A stretch of 64,000 nucleotides of DNA, taken from Symsagittifera roscoffensis (lineage: Eukaryota > Xenacoelomorpha > Acoela > Convolutidae). The notes beneath the pieces are model-generated. The model ran no database searches. It saw only the letters and a program-made list of their open reading frames with translations, and had not been told where the DNA came from. The stretch is from the NCBI RefSeq assembly GCF_963678635.1, contig NW_026970916.1, positions 62,001 through 126,000 on the forward strand, in the 5' to 3' direction. Shown here piece after piece: positions 1 to 10,490 of this stretch. The translations under genes were made by a program, and so were the position numbers. The first letter of the stretch is position 1, and every line of letters starts with the position of its first letter.

Positions 1-492
1 GGTAACACAGTACTCGGTGGGTGCAATAGACGCCCACTTGAGAAAATTACTGCCTTCAAAGTTTTGTCTGTTTGGTGCAGCACCAAGCAGGGAAAGCTTT
101 TTCTTTAAAAGACAGGTTCGACTATTGTACTGCGACCGACTAAGAGTACAAGACACATACGTTTTTTTATATATACATTCATATTGTGTCAACATATATT
201 TTTGTTTTTGATTTCAAATCAACGTAAACTGTGCTTGATTGGGTAGTGAATACACTATCTTTTAAATTGACTGATAACATCATATTGTGCTAGTTTCTAG
301 ATCTTTGGACCGATAATCGGTTAGTGTGAATAAAATTTATACAAACTGTACTCTGACAACACAGGGATTTGTGGTCACTATTTAATAGAATCTGGTGAAA
401 TTTATTGTGTTGTGTCATTATTATTGTTAATAAAACTATAAGGTCTCTAGCAATTGAGTCAAGAGTAGGCATAGGAAAGTGACAAATAGAGA
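1..492 (+). other. End of the 5' leader of copy A
   Basis: This stretch matches 24607-25110 of copy B with small differences. It is untranslated sequence ending just before the gag ATG. It has AT-rich runs and no convincing reading frame. A 64-codon frame from 17 exists in both copies but starts at GTG and shows no recognisable domain, so I do not call it a gene. Confidence 0.8.
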
Positions 493-3400
493 ATGAGTCT
501 AGACAAGTCAAGGATACCAAAACGAGGTAATAGCTCTAGGAAATTCATATCTGAAAAGCAAAGAAAAACGATGACCGATCCTTTTGTGGATTGGATCAAG
601 CGATCCCGGTCCGATAAAGGGGAGACGGTTTCAGGCAGAATGGTTGAAACGAGAAATCAGAAGACCTCAGAAGAGCGAAGAGAACTGTTAGAAGTGGAGG
701 TCAATACGGACCACACCATGAACGACAACCAGGGAGTAAATGGACTGGAAGGGAGAGGCAGAAGGCTGGCGAGTGAATCTACTCCGGTAGAACAAGGCCA
801 TGATTTTGCCACTTCCACCGGGACATTGGATCGAGAGGAGATTTCGGAACTGTCCGACATCTCAACTGAAGTAGCGACAACTAGAAGATCTCCGACAGAC
901 AACACTATGATGGCAAGCGGAACTGGGAAGCAAACAACGTCGTCATCGTTCTCAGAAAGAATGAAGAACACCTTAGGAAACTTCTTTCCATTCAGCATGG
1001 GAGGAGGAGCAGAAAACGATGGTGAGTCCCAGGAGGATGAGGAAGATGAAGAAGAGCAAGGGGACTTTGGATCTCAAGTCAGCCTCAATAGCTCGATCCA
1101 GGAGAGTGAGGCACACGTCGGAAGAGAGACTGGAACCATGGACAAATTTGGTGTAGTGACAACGATAAGCAAGGAGGCAAACACACCGGGCCAGTCAAAG
1201 GACTTCGCGATTAGGACAAGTTCGGAGCCACAACCTGAAGAGAGTAGAACCAGAGGGCTCGGCAATGCGTTAATGGATCCTGAAATAAATAATGAAAAGA
1301 CGTTGAAGCAGAGAGTCAAGGCCCGGATCTCGACAAGCACGAAGTTACCTGGGACCGACAGGGTTACACCGCCACTAGTGACGCCACTCGTGGATAACGG
1401 GGCAGCACTAGAGGAAGCCTTAAACAACATAGTGGGCAGTTTAGGAGAACAAAATGAACAGATGTCGATAAGGATGAGTGAACTAGAAAGAGCAGTTCAC
1501 ATTGAGAGGGAAAGGCTGCGGGAAGAAATAAACCGCAACAGACAAGAAGTTGACAGGAGCGAAAAACGCTTGAAAGAAAGAACGGACGAACATATGACGA
1601 GGAACTTGTCGCGAATGACAAGAGAGGCGGAACAGAGGGAGTTACGCTTAAGAGCCGACATGGAGAAATTAAGAATTCAGCAAGAGCAGTCTCTTGGGTC
1701 TCTTGACACAAAGATAGACGCGATGATGGAGAGGCGAACTCAGGCTATCATGGATAGGTTGGACGGGCTACTAAGCAGCAAGAGTGGACCAAAAGAAGGA
1801 GAGCCGAACTCGGGAGGTCCAAGCAGGGAACCGAGGGTGAACTTCAATGAACATCAAAGGAGGAAGACGTATGGATCCACTAGAGGCAGGGGCAGTTCAT
1901 CAGGCTATGCCACAAGGGGTAATACAGCATGGGGCCCGAACAGTAGAGCAAGTTCAACGGGGAACAGACAAACCTCGAACGAACGACCAACGCAAGGCAC
2001 ACATGCGACTGGGAGAAGTGATTCCGGCAACAGGGGGCATGCAAGCCCGAAGAGGAGTCATGTAGGTCAAGAGGGAAAAACTCACTGCGATTCGGATTGC
2101 AGGGATGCACCTCATACAGAGCCTTCGACGAGGTGTGAGGACACTCAAGCAGGACACTCAAGGGATGCTACGGCAATGGCCACAGCATTTGAACCCCTAA
2201 ACAGGTCTTTGGAGACATTCCTGACAAGGTTATCAAGAACCAATGAACGCAGTGAGAAGTCCAGAAGAGTCTTTAAGAAACCAAGATGCTACAAAGACGA
2301 ATCTGATGGCTGTATTGATACCTGGATAGAGGTAATGAAGCTGCATTTCGAGGAAGAGGACTTTTCGGAGAGACAGGAATGCAGCGCGCTCACCAGCAAC
2401 TTGGAAGGGACAGCCCTGAACTGTGTCATGGCCAAGAAACAGTATCAACGTGACACTGCTGAAAAAATCTTCGAAATCTTGTTAAACCGTTTCGGATCAG
2501 GGGTGCAGGGGCACCAGGCGATGATGCGCTTCGAGAAACGGAGGCAACAAGAAGATGAAACAATAGACAAGTTTCTCGATGATTTGGAAATGCTGAGAAG
2601 ACGCAGCCAACCGGATGAGTCAAACCGAAGGATGAACCTGGCCGTAGCCTCAAAATTCATCGATGGTGTGAAAAATGACGAACTTCGTACGATGCTAGCA
2701 ACGCATTACACACCACTATCAACTAATGCGCCAACACCGGAGGAGTTGAGGCTCAAATCAAAAGAGTATCTATTGTTGAAACCTCCTTCGAGATCTGGAT
2801 ATTACGAGAACAATTATGGCAATTTTAACAACGGACCAGCAAACCAAGGGAACAATTGGTATAAACCGAGGGATGATATGGACAAGAGACGCTCTTGTGC
2901 TAATTGCAGTTCAACAGACCATCATGTGTCAGCATGCCCAGCTTACAAGCAAGGCATGAAAGCAATAGGCTTTAGCCTCGAGGACGAAGATGCGTCAGAG
3001 TTGGACCAGGAGGATTTCATGAGAGGAGTAATTGCGAAATTCGGCCCGAGGTGTTTCTTTTGTAACTTGGAAGGTCATTTTAAATCAGATTGTCCGCAAT
3101 TCTGGGATGCAGTGGCAGACATCAAGCATCCAAGACATGAAGAAGCTTTGTCAGGAGTGAAAGCCAGCAAGGCTCGACTTTTGAGCGAAGCGGAGGCACG
3201 CAGAAAGGATAAACCTCAAGAGCTGGTGGCAAAGAAGATGCAAGCGGTAACAGAGGAAGCACGTGAACCAGAACCAGCAACTGCGGCCGATGACTTCAAA
3301 ATTGATTATAGGGCAGCTGCGAGGGATGCTATAAATAGAGTACAACAGGAACTAGTGACGAAAGAGATTGAACAAAAGGTGAAACTCGAGCTGGAGAATG

Positions 3401-4344
3401 AAAAATTACAGGAGCAATTGAACGCCTTCGAAGCAACGGAAGTTGAAGAGGCAAAAGCACCAAGCAGCTTGAGCATGAAACTTAATGTTATCTCTGGTCA
3501 GAGGTTCGGTATGGCACCGCAAGGAAGTAAAATACAGTCGATAATCTCGGTGGCAGGGCATCAGGTAATCAGAAATCTGAGTGAACCGTCTGAGTTCACT
3601 TTGATGCATTTGGACACATATGCAGACTATCTGAGGCAGATGGAGCCACGCACCGAGTCGAGGGCTGTGAGGGCACTACTGACCACGGGTGGCCCTCGCA
3701 TGAAGAAACTTCATGGACGCTACCTAGAAGTCTATGGGCCGTATCAAGTGATGCTGAACGTGGATGGGATCAGCATCTACACCAGGACTTATGTAACAAC
3801 AGATGATGACCAAATAGGGCAGATCTATTTGGGAGAAGAGGAACTCAAGGTCCGCAGGATAGGCCATGACGCCATGATGGAACAAGACGCAGTACACATT
3901 GGATATGAAGCAGATGTGACAGCACATCTGCTCGACACCAACGGAACAAAAATCGGAGTCACAGGGCTTCTGGACACAGGAGCGGTCGTGAGTGTGATGC
4001 CGATAAAAACTTGGGAAAGAATGGGCTTCACGCGGGAAGATCTGATTCCAACGAATCTCCGACTGGCTGCAGCCAATCGAGGAGCTATCTACGTAGCCGG
4101 AAGAACACCAATAACGGTCCTCCACATGGGAGGACGGGATCTTTGGATGAGCTTCCTGGTGGTAGAGAATCTGGACGATGCCGACCAATTCATCTTGGGC
4201 AGAGATTTTGTCAGGAATTTTGACGTGATGATTGATTTGAACAACGGTCTGATACGGATTAGAAACCCGGACCGAAAGTATGTTAAGAGACCAATTAATA
4301 GGATAATAACAGACGAAAATAAGGTACCAGTTTTTTTTGGATAG
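493..4344 (+). CDS. gag: Gag-protease polyprotein of copy A
   Basis: This 1283-codon frame begins at ATG 493. Residues 1-310 are charged and low-complexity. Residues about 315-425 form a long coiled coil rich in E, R and K. Residues about 594-745 resemble a retrotransposon capsid (Retrotrans_gag type). Two canonical CX2CX4HX4C zinc knuckles follow, at C802-C815 and C854-C867. An aspartic protease closes the frame, with D1161-T1162-G1163 in LLDTGAVVSVMP and the later ILGRDF motif. Gag would form the particle and bind RNA, and the protease would process the polyprotein. The frame stops just after a run of eight T (4331-4338), whereas copy B has seven T and stays open into pol. The stop is therefore probably a one-base slip in copy A, an assembly error, or less likely a programmed shift. 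Confidence 0.92.
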   Translation: MSLDKSRIPKRGNSSRKFISEKQRKTMTDPFVDWIKRSRSDKGETVSGRMVETRNQKTSEERRELLEVEVNTDHTMNDNQGVNGLEGRGRRLASESTPVEQGHDFATSTGTLDREEISELSDISTEVATTRRSPTDNTMMASGTGKQTTSSSFSERMKNTLGNFFPFSMGGGAENDGESQEDEEDEEEQGDFGSQVSLNSSIQESEAHVGRETGTMDKFGVVTTISKEANTPGQSKDFAIRTSSEPQPEESRTRGLGNALMDPEINNEKTLKQRVKARISTSTKLPGTDRVTPPLVTPLVDNGAALEEALNNIVGSLGEQNEQMSIRMSELERAVHIERERLREEINRNRQEVDRSEKRLKERTDEHMTRNLSRMTREAEQRELRLRADMEKLRIQQEQSLGSLDTKIDAMMERRTQAIMDRLDGLLSSKSGPKEGEPNSGGPSREPRVNFNEHQRRKTYGSTRGRGSSSGYATRGNTAWGPNSRASSTGNRQTSNERPTQGTHATGRSDSGNRGHASPKRSHVGQEGKTHCDSDCRDAPHTEPSTRCEDTQAGHSRDATAMATAFEPLNRSLETFLTRLSRTNERSEKSRRVFKKPRCYKDESDGCIDTWIEVMKLHFEEEDFSERQECSALTSNLEGTALNCVMAKKQYQRDTAEKIFEILLNRFGSGVQGHQAMMRFEKRRQQEDETIDKFLDDLEMLRRRSQPDESNRRMNLAVASKFIDGVKNDELRTMLATHYTPLSTNAPTPEELRLKSKEYLLLKPPSRSGYYENNYGNFNNGPANQGNNWYKPRDDMDKRRSCANCSSTDHHVSACPAYKQGMKAIGFSLEDEDASELDQEDFMRGVIAKFGPRCFFCNLEGHFKSDCPQFWDAVADIKHPRHEEALSGVKASKARLLSEAEARRKDKPQELVAKKMQAVTEEAREPEPATAADDFKIDYRAAARDAINRVQQELVTKEIEQKVKLELENEKLQEQLNAFEATEVEEAKAPSSLSMKLNVISGQRFGMAPQGSKIQSIISVAGHQVIRNLSEPSEFTLMHLDTYADYLRQMEPRTESRAVRALLTTGGPRMKKLHGRYLEVYGPYQVMLNVDGISIYTRTYVTTDDDQIGQIYLGEEELKVRRIGHDAMMEQDAVHIGYEADVTAHLLDTNGTKIGVTGLLDTGAVVSVMPIKTWERMGFTREDLIPTNLRLAAANRGAIYVAGRTPITVLHMGGRDLWMSFLVVENLDDADQFILGRDFVRNFDVMIDLNNGLIRIRNPDRKYVKRPINRIITDENKVPVFFG

Positions 4345-7300
4345 AAAAGTAAAATTACAACCAGGACAAGCTGTAGTAGCAATTTTTAGAATGAGAAATC
4401 TAAATTCGTTGAGTGATAGTAAACAGGTTTGCTTAGTACCGAATCCAAATAGTCAGAGTTCGGTGATTTTAGGCCGGAGCTTCTCGGTAACGCGAAACGG
4501 ACTGTGTGTCAGTGTGTTGTTGAACACACTGGACACCACGGTTTCAATCCAGCGTGGAAAGAAGCTTGGCTACGCCTTGCCGATGAGGACCGACTATGAG
4601 GAGACACAAAACTTGAAGAAACATAATGTGAAAGACTGTCCTTATCATGCCAATAAAGATAAAATTTTAAAGAGAATTAATGAATTAAAATCTATTCATA
4701 TATTGTTTTCAATGAAATCCGAAACGGACGACGGCTTATCAAGCTGCTCGAATTTTCCGGAACGCCCCTCGTCATATGAACTAGATTCTGACAATACGGT
4801 TTTGCCAGAAATAGAACATTTAAAAGGAAAAATAGGTGAGGGAAATTTTGAAAAATTGCGGGACCTCCTAAATCGGAACGCCGAGGTATTTTCAAAACAT
4901 AAGGCGGACATCGGTTGCTGTAATTTCGTCGAACACGAAATCGAACTAGAAGAGGGCGCCGTTCCCCATAGGGAAGGCGCAAGGCGAATGACGCCACATA
5001 AATCGGAAGCGTGCCGAGCGGAAATAGAAATGTTGCTTGAATACGACATGATAGAACCCTCGAAATCGCCATGGGCTTGCGGAGTAGTAATGGCGAAAAA
5101 GCAAGGGGGGCAGCTTAGATTTTGTTGCGACTTTCGTTACTTGAACGCGGTAACGATAAAAGATGCGTACCCGATACCGCGAATAGACGAGAGCCTATCT
5201 AAACTTGGTGATTCCAAGTTCTTCACCACATTGGACTTAGGTTCTGCCTTCTGGCAGGTTCCCTTGCGGAAAAAGGATAGGGAGAAAACCGGTTTCGCGT
5301 GCGAATTGGGGTTGTACCAGTGGAAGAGGATGCCCTTCGGCTTGTGCAATGCAACAGCAACTTTTCAAAGGCTGATGGCTCAGGCTTTGACAGGATTGAC
5401 CAAAAAGTACGGGAATCTCTTGATGTGCTACGTGGATGACGTAGTCATAGCGACACCAACCCTGGAGGATCACATTGATCGACTCGATGAGGTCTTCGGA
5501 TGTATGAAAAGAGCAGGCTTGAAATGCAAACCATCGAAATGTGAAATCCTTAGGGATTCGATCAAGTACCTGGGAAGAATGGTGGACAGGCATGGTGTGA
5601 GGCCAGATCCGGAAGCAGTAGAAGCAGTGATGACATGGAAAGCTCCAAGAACGGACACACAGCTCATGAGCTTCCTAGGGTTTGCCAATTACTACCGAGA
5701 ATTCATAAAAGGATACGCGGACAAGGTGTACCCGATGCAGAAGCTGATGCGCAACAAAGGGAAAAAGTTCGAATGGAACGATGAGGCACAGGTTGCCTTC
5801 GAGATCATAAAGCGGGAGCTGTGCGAAGCGCCAGTGCTGGGCATGCCTACAGAAAAGGGCATGTATGTTCTCGACACAGACGCATCGGTGGTGGCCATCT
5901 CAGGAATATTGCATCAAGAGCAAGAATGGAACGGAAGAACAGTTCTCCGTCCCATTGCATACGGCAGCAAAGTCTTGAGTGACACAGAGATGAAATATGG
6001 CGCACCAAAAGCAGAAATGTTTGCAGTAGTCACCTTCGTGGAGAAGTACCGTGCATACTTGGGGAGCGCTCCCTTCAAGTTACGCGTGGACAACAGAGCG
6101 TTATCCTGGTTGAAGACCTACTCGATGGATCAGAGTTATATTGGTAGATGGATAGTAAGACTGGATGGCTACCATATGATAATCGAACATAGGATGCGTG
6201 ATAAACACCAGAATGCTGACAGCCTCAGTAAGAAAACGGAGTTCTATGAAAGATTGGAGCAGAAGCAGGCCAATCAGGCGGAAGTAAAGGAGGGATTCTC
6301 GTTTCTGGACAAAGAAACTTATGAAGCGCTTCCCTTAACGAGATGGTTGGATAAGTCTGGACATCCAATTCCAGGGCATCCTGAGTTACCTGTAGAGAAA
6401 GCAGCAGAGATAAAGATCCTGTCAAGGGAGGACCCGGTCCCCTTGGATCTGTTGCTGCGCTCGAACCTGGTCCAGCAAGAACTCTCTCGCATGAATATAA
6501 ACAGCCTCTCATTATTGGATAAAACGGTGCAAGTCACACCCCAAGTGATGCGGATGCTGGGTGGATTGTTAGAAAGAGAAGTGACCAGAGATAACCCCGA
6601 GTGGACAGCAGCAGTGGCATCGCTAACAGTCAGTGAGAAAGTGAAGATCATGCCGTCCAGACGACAACACGAAGAGAACGAGAGGGATTGTAGGACAATA
6701 GTTCAGCAACTAGTATCCTCAATACCCCAAGAGATTTTAACCAGTACTTCTTACGGACAGAAAGGACAGGAGAGCGGCAAGCAAAAGAAAACGGTCACCT
6801 TTGTAGACCGGGATAAAGAGGGTGAAGTTGTAGAACAAAATCGGCTGCAAGACTATTTGTGCGGGGAGAAGGATAAGGAGAAAAACCAGCGATCACAAGA
6901 TCAACACCCGGGACAAGTGAATTTGTCCGGGGAGTCCGAGATAGACGAGAAAATTCCTGATGAGAAACAGGACCTAGAGAACAAGGTTTTGTCCGGGGAG
7001 TTCAGATGGATGCGAAGGAAATACAGACATGATCTGGAGGAGCGTGCAGTCTCCAGCACAACACCTTCGACGGATGATGATTCCCGAAACTCAGGAATGG
7101 ATACCTATTCCGACAGGAATTCGACCTCGGGATCAGAACTGTCAGAACTAGCGATACACACGCTACTAGTGGAAACTCGGGCAAGGGACCTGGACAGAGA
7201 AGTGTACCAGGACCCTGACAGTGATCGCTACCTAATACCAAGCGAAAAAGTCTTTGACAACGCAGCGGATGACTTAGAAACAATAGCAGTATCAAAGCGG

Positions 7301-10099
7301 TCGATGAGCTTATTGCCACAGAAAGAGGCAGTCAGGACTGATCTTCAACCGTTTCAGCAAGAAACACAACCGTTGGCGAAGATTTGGTGCGTTAAGATGG
7401 AAGAAGACACACATCAGCCCAACGAGCTGAATAGTCAGATGAGGGTCATGAAGACGTACTTGAAGGCGAGATACAGACTCTCGGACCTTCTAAGGGCGCA
7501 GAGAAATGATCGCATGACAAGCAACCTAAAAAGGTGGATAGAAAATGGTGCACCTGACAAAGGTGACCTGGAAGAAGACAGCTATAGGATCCTGAGACAA
7601 TACTTCATGCAGAAGGAGGGGAGATTATATCTGAACAAGGACGGGATCGTGGCTTGCAGGAGAAGAGAAGAAGACAACGTCTTATACAAATATAACGCCA
7701 TAGTGTTGCCGCAACTCTATCAGACAGAACTATTATTCAGGTCGCATGATCAGATGGGCCATCAAGGGATCGACAAAGTGTATCAGAGGATCCTGAAGCG
7801 CTTTGAGTGGCCTGGGATGAAAAAGGCATGCGAGAAATGGGTGACAGCATGTCTGTCATGCCAACAGGTCAAGGATCCTAGGAAGTTGCGATTTCCTTTA
7901 CAATCGATTGAGTCGTCTAAATTCAACGAGGTGGTGCAGATAGATCACCAGAAGATATGCATGACAGACAGCGGTTACAACCAAGTCTTGGTCATGATAG
8001 ATCACATCACGAAGTATGCAGAGGCCGTGCCCTGCATAACTGCCTCGGCGGAAGAGACATGCGACCACCTGATCAAAACGTGGATAGCAAGACATGGTTG
8101 TCCGATGACGTTTCAATCGGATAATGGAACAGCTTTCGTAGGAGAGCTTACGAAAGAGCTTATGAGACGCTCACAGGTCGCTCAGGCTCACTCCAAGACA
8201 TACCACTCTCAGACGAATGGCTTAGTGGAAAGACAGAATAGGACGTTAGTGTCGATGCTGAGGGTATATTGTTCCAGGTACATGACCGATTGGGACAGAT
8301 ACCTTCCACAGGTGATGGGAGCTTATAATAGCACGCAACACTCCACCACTGGAGTTAGTCCACACATGATGCTGACGGGACACGAGAAGTCTTTACCCTT
8401 GACATTCTTCTACCCAGAATATGAGGGAAAGAAAACGTCCCCACAGGTCTACGTGAGGGATGTGATCAAACGCCAACAGGAGTTGAACGATTTGTGTAGA
8501 CGAAACACTCAGCAGGCACAGGCAAGGCAGAGGAAAAGATTCGACAAGAAAGCAGCTGGTGCAAAGGCTTACTCGGTGGGAGACTACGTATGGGTATTTC
8601 AGAACGTTATACCACCGAAAGGGACAAAGAAGCTTCTAAAGAAATGGAGGGGACCCTTCATGATTACAGAGGTGCACCAAGAGGGACGCTTTTATAGACT
8701 GAGTACTGGCCGAGCCGCCCACTACGAAAACATCAAGCCACACAATCCATCGACAGAAGACTGGTGTATACCTGCAGACATGGAAGAAGGGGATTATCTA
8801 ATGATGGATCCTGCTTGTGAGGTCAATGAAAAAGGCACCAGGGAGAAGAATGATGGAAACGAAATCGTAGAGGAAGGTACGGATACACCGCTGGACCTGG
8901 ATCCAAACGAAAAGATCGAAGCGGACGATGAAACCTTACCCTACGCAGAGGAAGATTGGCAGGACCCCGAACAGACAGAGGTTCCCAAGAACTTGGAACC
9001 AGATCTTCCGTTCACGATGCAGACTCGTCAGAAGGACGGGACGAGACCAAGAAAGAAATACGATCCCTACGGTGACGACTTTGTAGTGGATAGGATAGAT
9101 CTAAAGAAAATAGTGGAGGAAGGAGTGGGTTTAGAGGAAATAACTGTGTCACAAGACATTGACATAGTCGATGATCACAACGATGAGTGGGTTGACGACT
9201 GGTCGGAACCCGAGGTAGAATTTGACGATGAGCAACAGCAGTCATATGAACAAGACCGGACGAACCTGCGTGTCTTAGAGTGGCTGAACGAAATGACATC
9301 AGACCCTAAAGAGACCAGCGTTACGATTCAAGACGTAGATCGTGAAAGCACGAAATACATTAAGACCGGACGAGATGATCCTTCCTGGGCTGCCCAGGAA
9401 GGACGACTACTCATTCCAGCTTCTAATCTTGACTTAATACCCGGTATGCGATCGACGGGGACGCCGATGGATATTTTTGTCCGGGGAGTGGGGGTAGGAC
9501 TTACCCACACTAAAAACTTGATAATAAAAAAATTAAGAATAGCAAGAGAAACAGGAGACTTAGAAGCAGAAACAGGCGAAGAACCTAAGAAACCTGACAT
9601 AGGCAGGGTAGTTGAGTCATATTTTAATTTACCAAATGAATATTCTAGTAACATAATACTAACAGACAGTGATTTCATACTCACAAACAGAACATGTGCG
9701 GTAGCAATCACCGCAGACATGAGTTTTAGGACGGCGCTAGCGGCAGATTTTAAGAGAGAATACAAAAACGTGGAATTCCTTTGGAAGCAAAGACCAGGGA
9801 TAGGGGGCGTAGCAGCCTTACCTCCGGCGGTGTCGCAGATACCGGGAAAGTACTTGTGCTTCTTGGTAACGAGGGCGACGGAGAAGCAGCACGTGGACCC
9901 AGAAAACCTAGTCTTGTCTTTGACGAGGCTGAGGGACTTCCTTGTGGAAATGGACGTGAAGGAGCTTTCGCTTCCAGTGTACGATCCAAATAGAGGAAGA
10001 CTGCATCCTCGGGAATTGTACGCGCTTGTACACGTGATATTCTCTGATACGAACATACAAGTATATCTACATAAGAAATATTACTTAAGTATAGGCTGA
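4337..10099 (+). CDS. pol: Pol polyprotein: RT, RNase H, integrase, C-terminal macro-like domain
   Basis: The open frame is 1920 codons and lies +1 relative to gag; its first codon is TTG, so it has no true start of its own. RT: first catalytic Asp D300 in TTLDLGSAFWQVPL, and YVDD at 365-368. RNase H: D515 in DTDAS, E560 and D585, followed by HQNADSLSK. Integrase: H2C2 finger starting near H1137, then D1203, D1262 and E1298, an exact DD35E spacing; the GPF module is at 1439-1441. A long acidic linker follows (about 1480-1660). Residues about 1770-1915 resemble a TARG1-like macro domain, from IILTDSDF through the segment around D1883. The last part is unusual for Gypsy Pol. Copy A has HSKTYHSQTNG where copy B has HSTTYHPQTNG, just before the catalytic Glu. 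Confidence 0.93.
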   Translation: MDRKVKLQPGQAVVAIFRMRNLNSLSDSKQVCLVPNPNSQSSVILGRSFSVTRNGLCVSVLLNTLDTTVSIQRGKKLGYALPMRTDYEETQNLKKHNVKDCPYHANKDKILKRINELKSIHILFSMKSETDDGLSSCSNFPERPSSYELDSDNTVLPEIEHLKGKIGEGNFEKLRDLLNRNAEVFSKHKADIGCCNFVEHEIELEEGAVPHREGARRMTPHKSEACRAEIEMLLEYDMIEPSKSPWACGVVMAKKQGGQLRFCCDFRYLNAVTIKDAYPIPRIDESLSKLGDSKFFTTLDLGSAFWQVPLRKKDREKTGFACELGLYQWKRMPFGLCNATATFQRLMAQALTGLTKKYGNLLMCYVDDVVIATPTLEDHIDRLDEVFGCMKRAGLKCKPSKCEILRDSIKYLGRMVDRHGVRPDPEAVEAVMTWKAPRTDTQLMSFLGFANYYREFIKGYADKVYPMQKLMRNKGKKFEWNDEAQVAFEIIKRELCEAPVLGMPTEKGMYVLDTDASVVAISGILHQEQEWNGRTVLRPIAYGSKVLSDTEMKYGAPKAEMFAVVTFVEKYRAYLGSAPFKLRVDNRALSWLKTYSMDQSYIGRWIVRLDGYHMIIEHRMRDKHQNADSLSKKTEFYERLEQKQANQAEVKEGFSFLDKETYEALPLTRWLDKSGHPIPGHPELPVEKAAEIKILSREDPVPLDLLLRSNLVQQELSRMNINSLSLLDKTVQVTPQVMRMLGGLLEREVTRDNPEWTAAVASLTVSEKVKIMPSRRQHEENERDCRTIVQQLVSSIPQEILTSTSYGQKGQESGKQKKTVTFVDRDKEGEVVEQNRLQDYLCGEKDKEKNQRSQDQHPGQVNLSGESEIDEKIPDEKQDLENKVLSGEFRWMRRKYRHDLEERAVSSTTPSTDDDSRNSGMDTYSDRNSTSGSELSELAIHTLLVETRARDLDREVYQDPDSDRYLIPSEKVFDNAADDLETIAVSKRSMSLLPQKEAVRTDLQPFQQETQPLAKIWCVKMEEDTHQPNELNSQMRVMKTYLKARYRLSDLLRAQRNDRMTSNLKRWIENGAPDKGDLEEDSYRILRQYFMQKEGRLYLNKDGIVACRRREEDNVLYKYNAIVLPQLYQTELLFRSHDQMGHQGIDKVYQRILKRFEWPGMKKACEKWVTACLSCQQVKDPRKLRFPLQSIESSKFNEVVQIDHQKICMTDSGYNQVLVMIDHITKYAEAVPCITASAEETCDHLIKTWIARHGCPMTFQSDNGTAFVGELTKELMRRSQVAQAHSKTYHSQTNGLVERQNRTLVSMLRVYCSRYMTDWDRYLPQVMGAYNSTQHSTTGVSPHMMLTGHEKSLPLTFFYPEYEGKKTSPQVYVRDVIKRQQELNDLCRRNTQQAQARQRKRFDKKAAGAKAYSVGDYVWVFQNVIPPKGTKKLLKKWRGPFMITEVHQEGRFYRLSTGRAAHYENIKPHNPSTEDWCIPADMEEGDYLMMDPACEVNEKGTREKNDGNEIVEEGTDTPLDLDPNEKIEADDETLPYAEEDWQDPEQTEVPKNLEPDLPFTMQTRQKDGTRPRKKYDPYGDDFVVDRIDLKKIVEEGVGLEEITVSQDIDIVDDHNDEWVDDWSEPEVEFDDEQQQSYEQDRTNLRVLEWLNEMTSDPKETSVTIQDVDRESTKYIKTGRDDPSWAAQEGRLLIPASNLDLIPGMRSTGTPMDIFVRGVGVGLTHTKNLIIKKLRIARETGDLEAETGEEPKKPDIGRVVESYFNLPNEYSSNIILTDSDFILTNRTCAVAITADMSFRTALAADFKREYKNVEFLWKQRPGIGGVAALPPAVSQIPGKYLCFLVTRATEKQHVDPENLVLSLTRLRDFLVEMDVKELSLPVYDPNRGRLHPRELYALVHVIFSDTNIQVYLHKKYYLSIG

Positions 10100-10490
10100 G
10101 TGATGTGCGAGAGGGTGTTAGGCCAAAGGACCAAGTTGCATGTAATATGTGATATGTGTGTTATGTTATGTTATGTTATGTGTTAGGTTATTAAGATCAT
10201 GGGTAAGTAGGGGTTAGTGACCATGAACAACTAGATGACGATCTTGGAAATAGATCCAAAGTTTGGACTGTCCAATCTTAGGTCGAATTCCAAAATTTTA
10301 GAAACCAATTGATTTTAATAAATTTTAGGATAAATATCTTTTTATCTGAACTGTTTTAAGCAAATTTTAACGATATATATTAAGATGAAACTGACAAGTG
10401 TGACATTCGTGATTTCTTTTCTAGATCCTGATTGATCATTTAAATTACTCACTTGAGTCAAAGAATCGAATCAAACTTGAAAAGAATAGA
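10100..10490 (+). promoter_or_regulatory. pol-ORF3 intergenic region with candidate splice acceptor
   Basis: These 391 bp are kept in copy B (34702-35097). They hold a short TGTTA pentamer run near 10160 and AT-rich sequence. A strong pyrimidine tract ends in AG at 10423-10424 (GATTTCTTTTCTAG), 66 nt before the ORF3 ATG. The 11-mer TGTGACATTCG at 10399-10409 equals the first 11 bases of the LTR. The acceptor suggests that ORF3 and ORF4 may be expressed from a spliced RNA, as env is in some retroviruses. No matching donor was established. Confidence 0.45.

Noticed and set aside
17-211. 64-codon frame in the leader present in both copies
   Set aside because: It starts at GTG and has no domain or coding bias; it is conserved only because the whole leader is.
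9328-10056. 242-codon minus-strand frame opposite the end of pol, also in copy B
   Set aside because: It lies antisense to a recognisable Pol domain and has no recognisable product; conservation follows from the plus strand.
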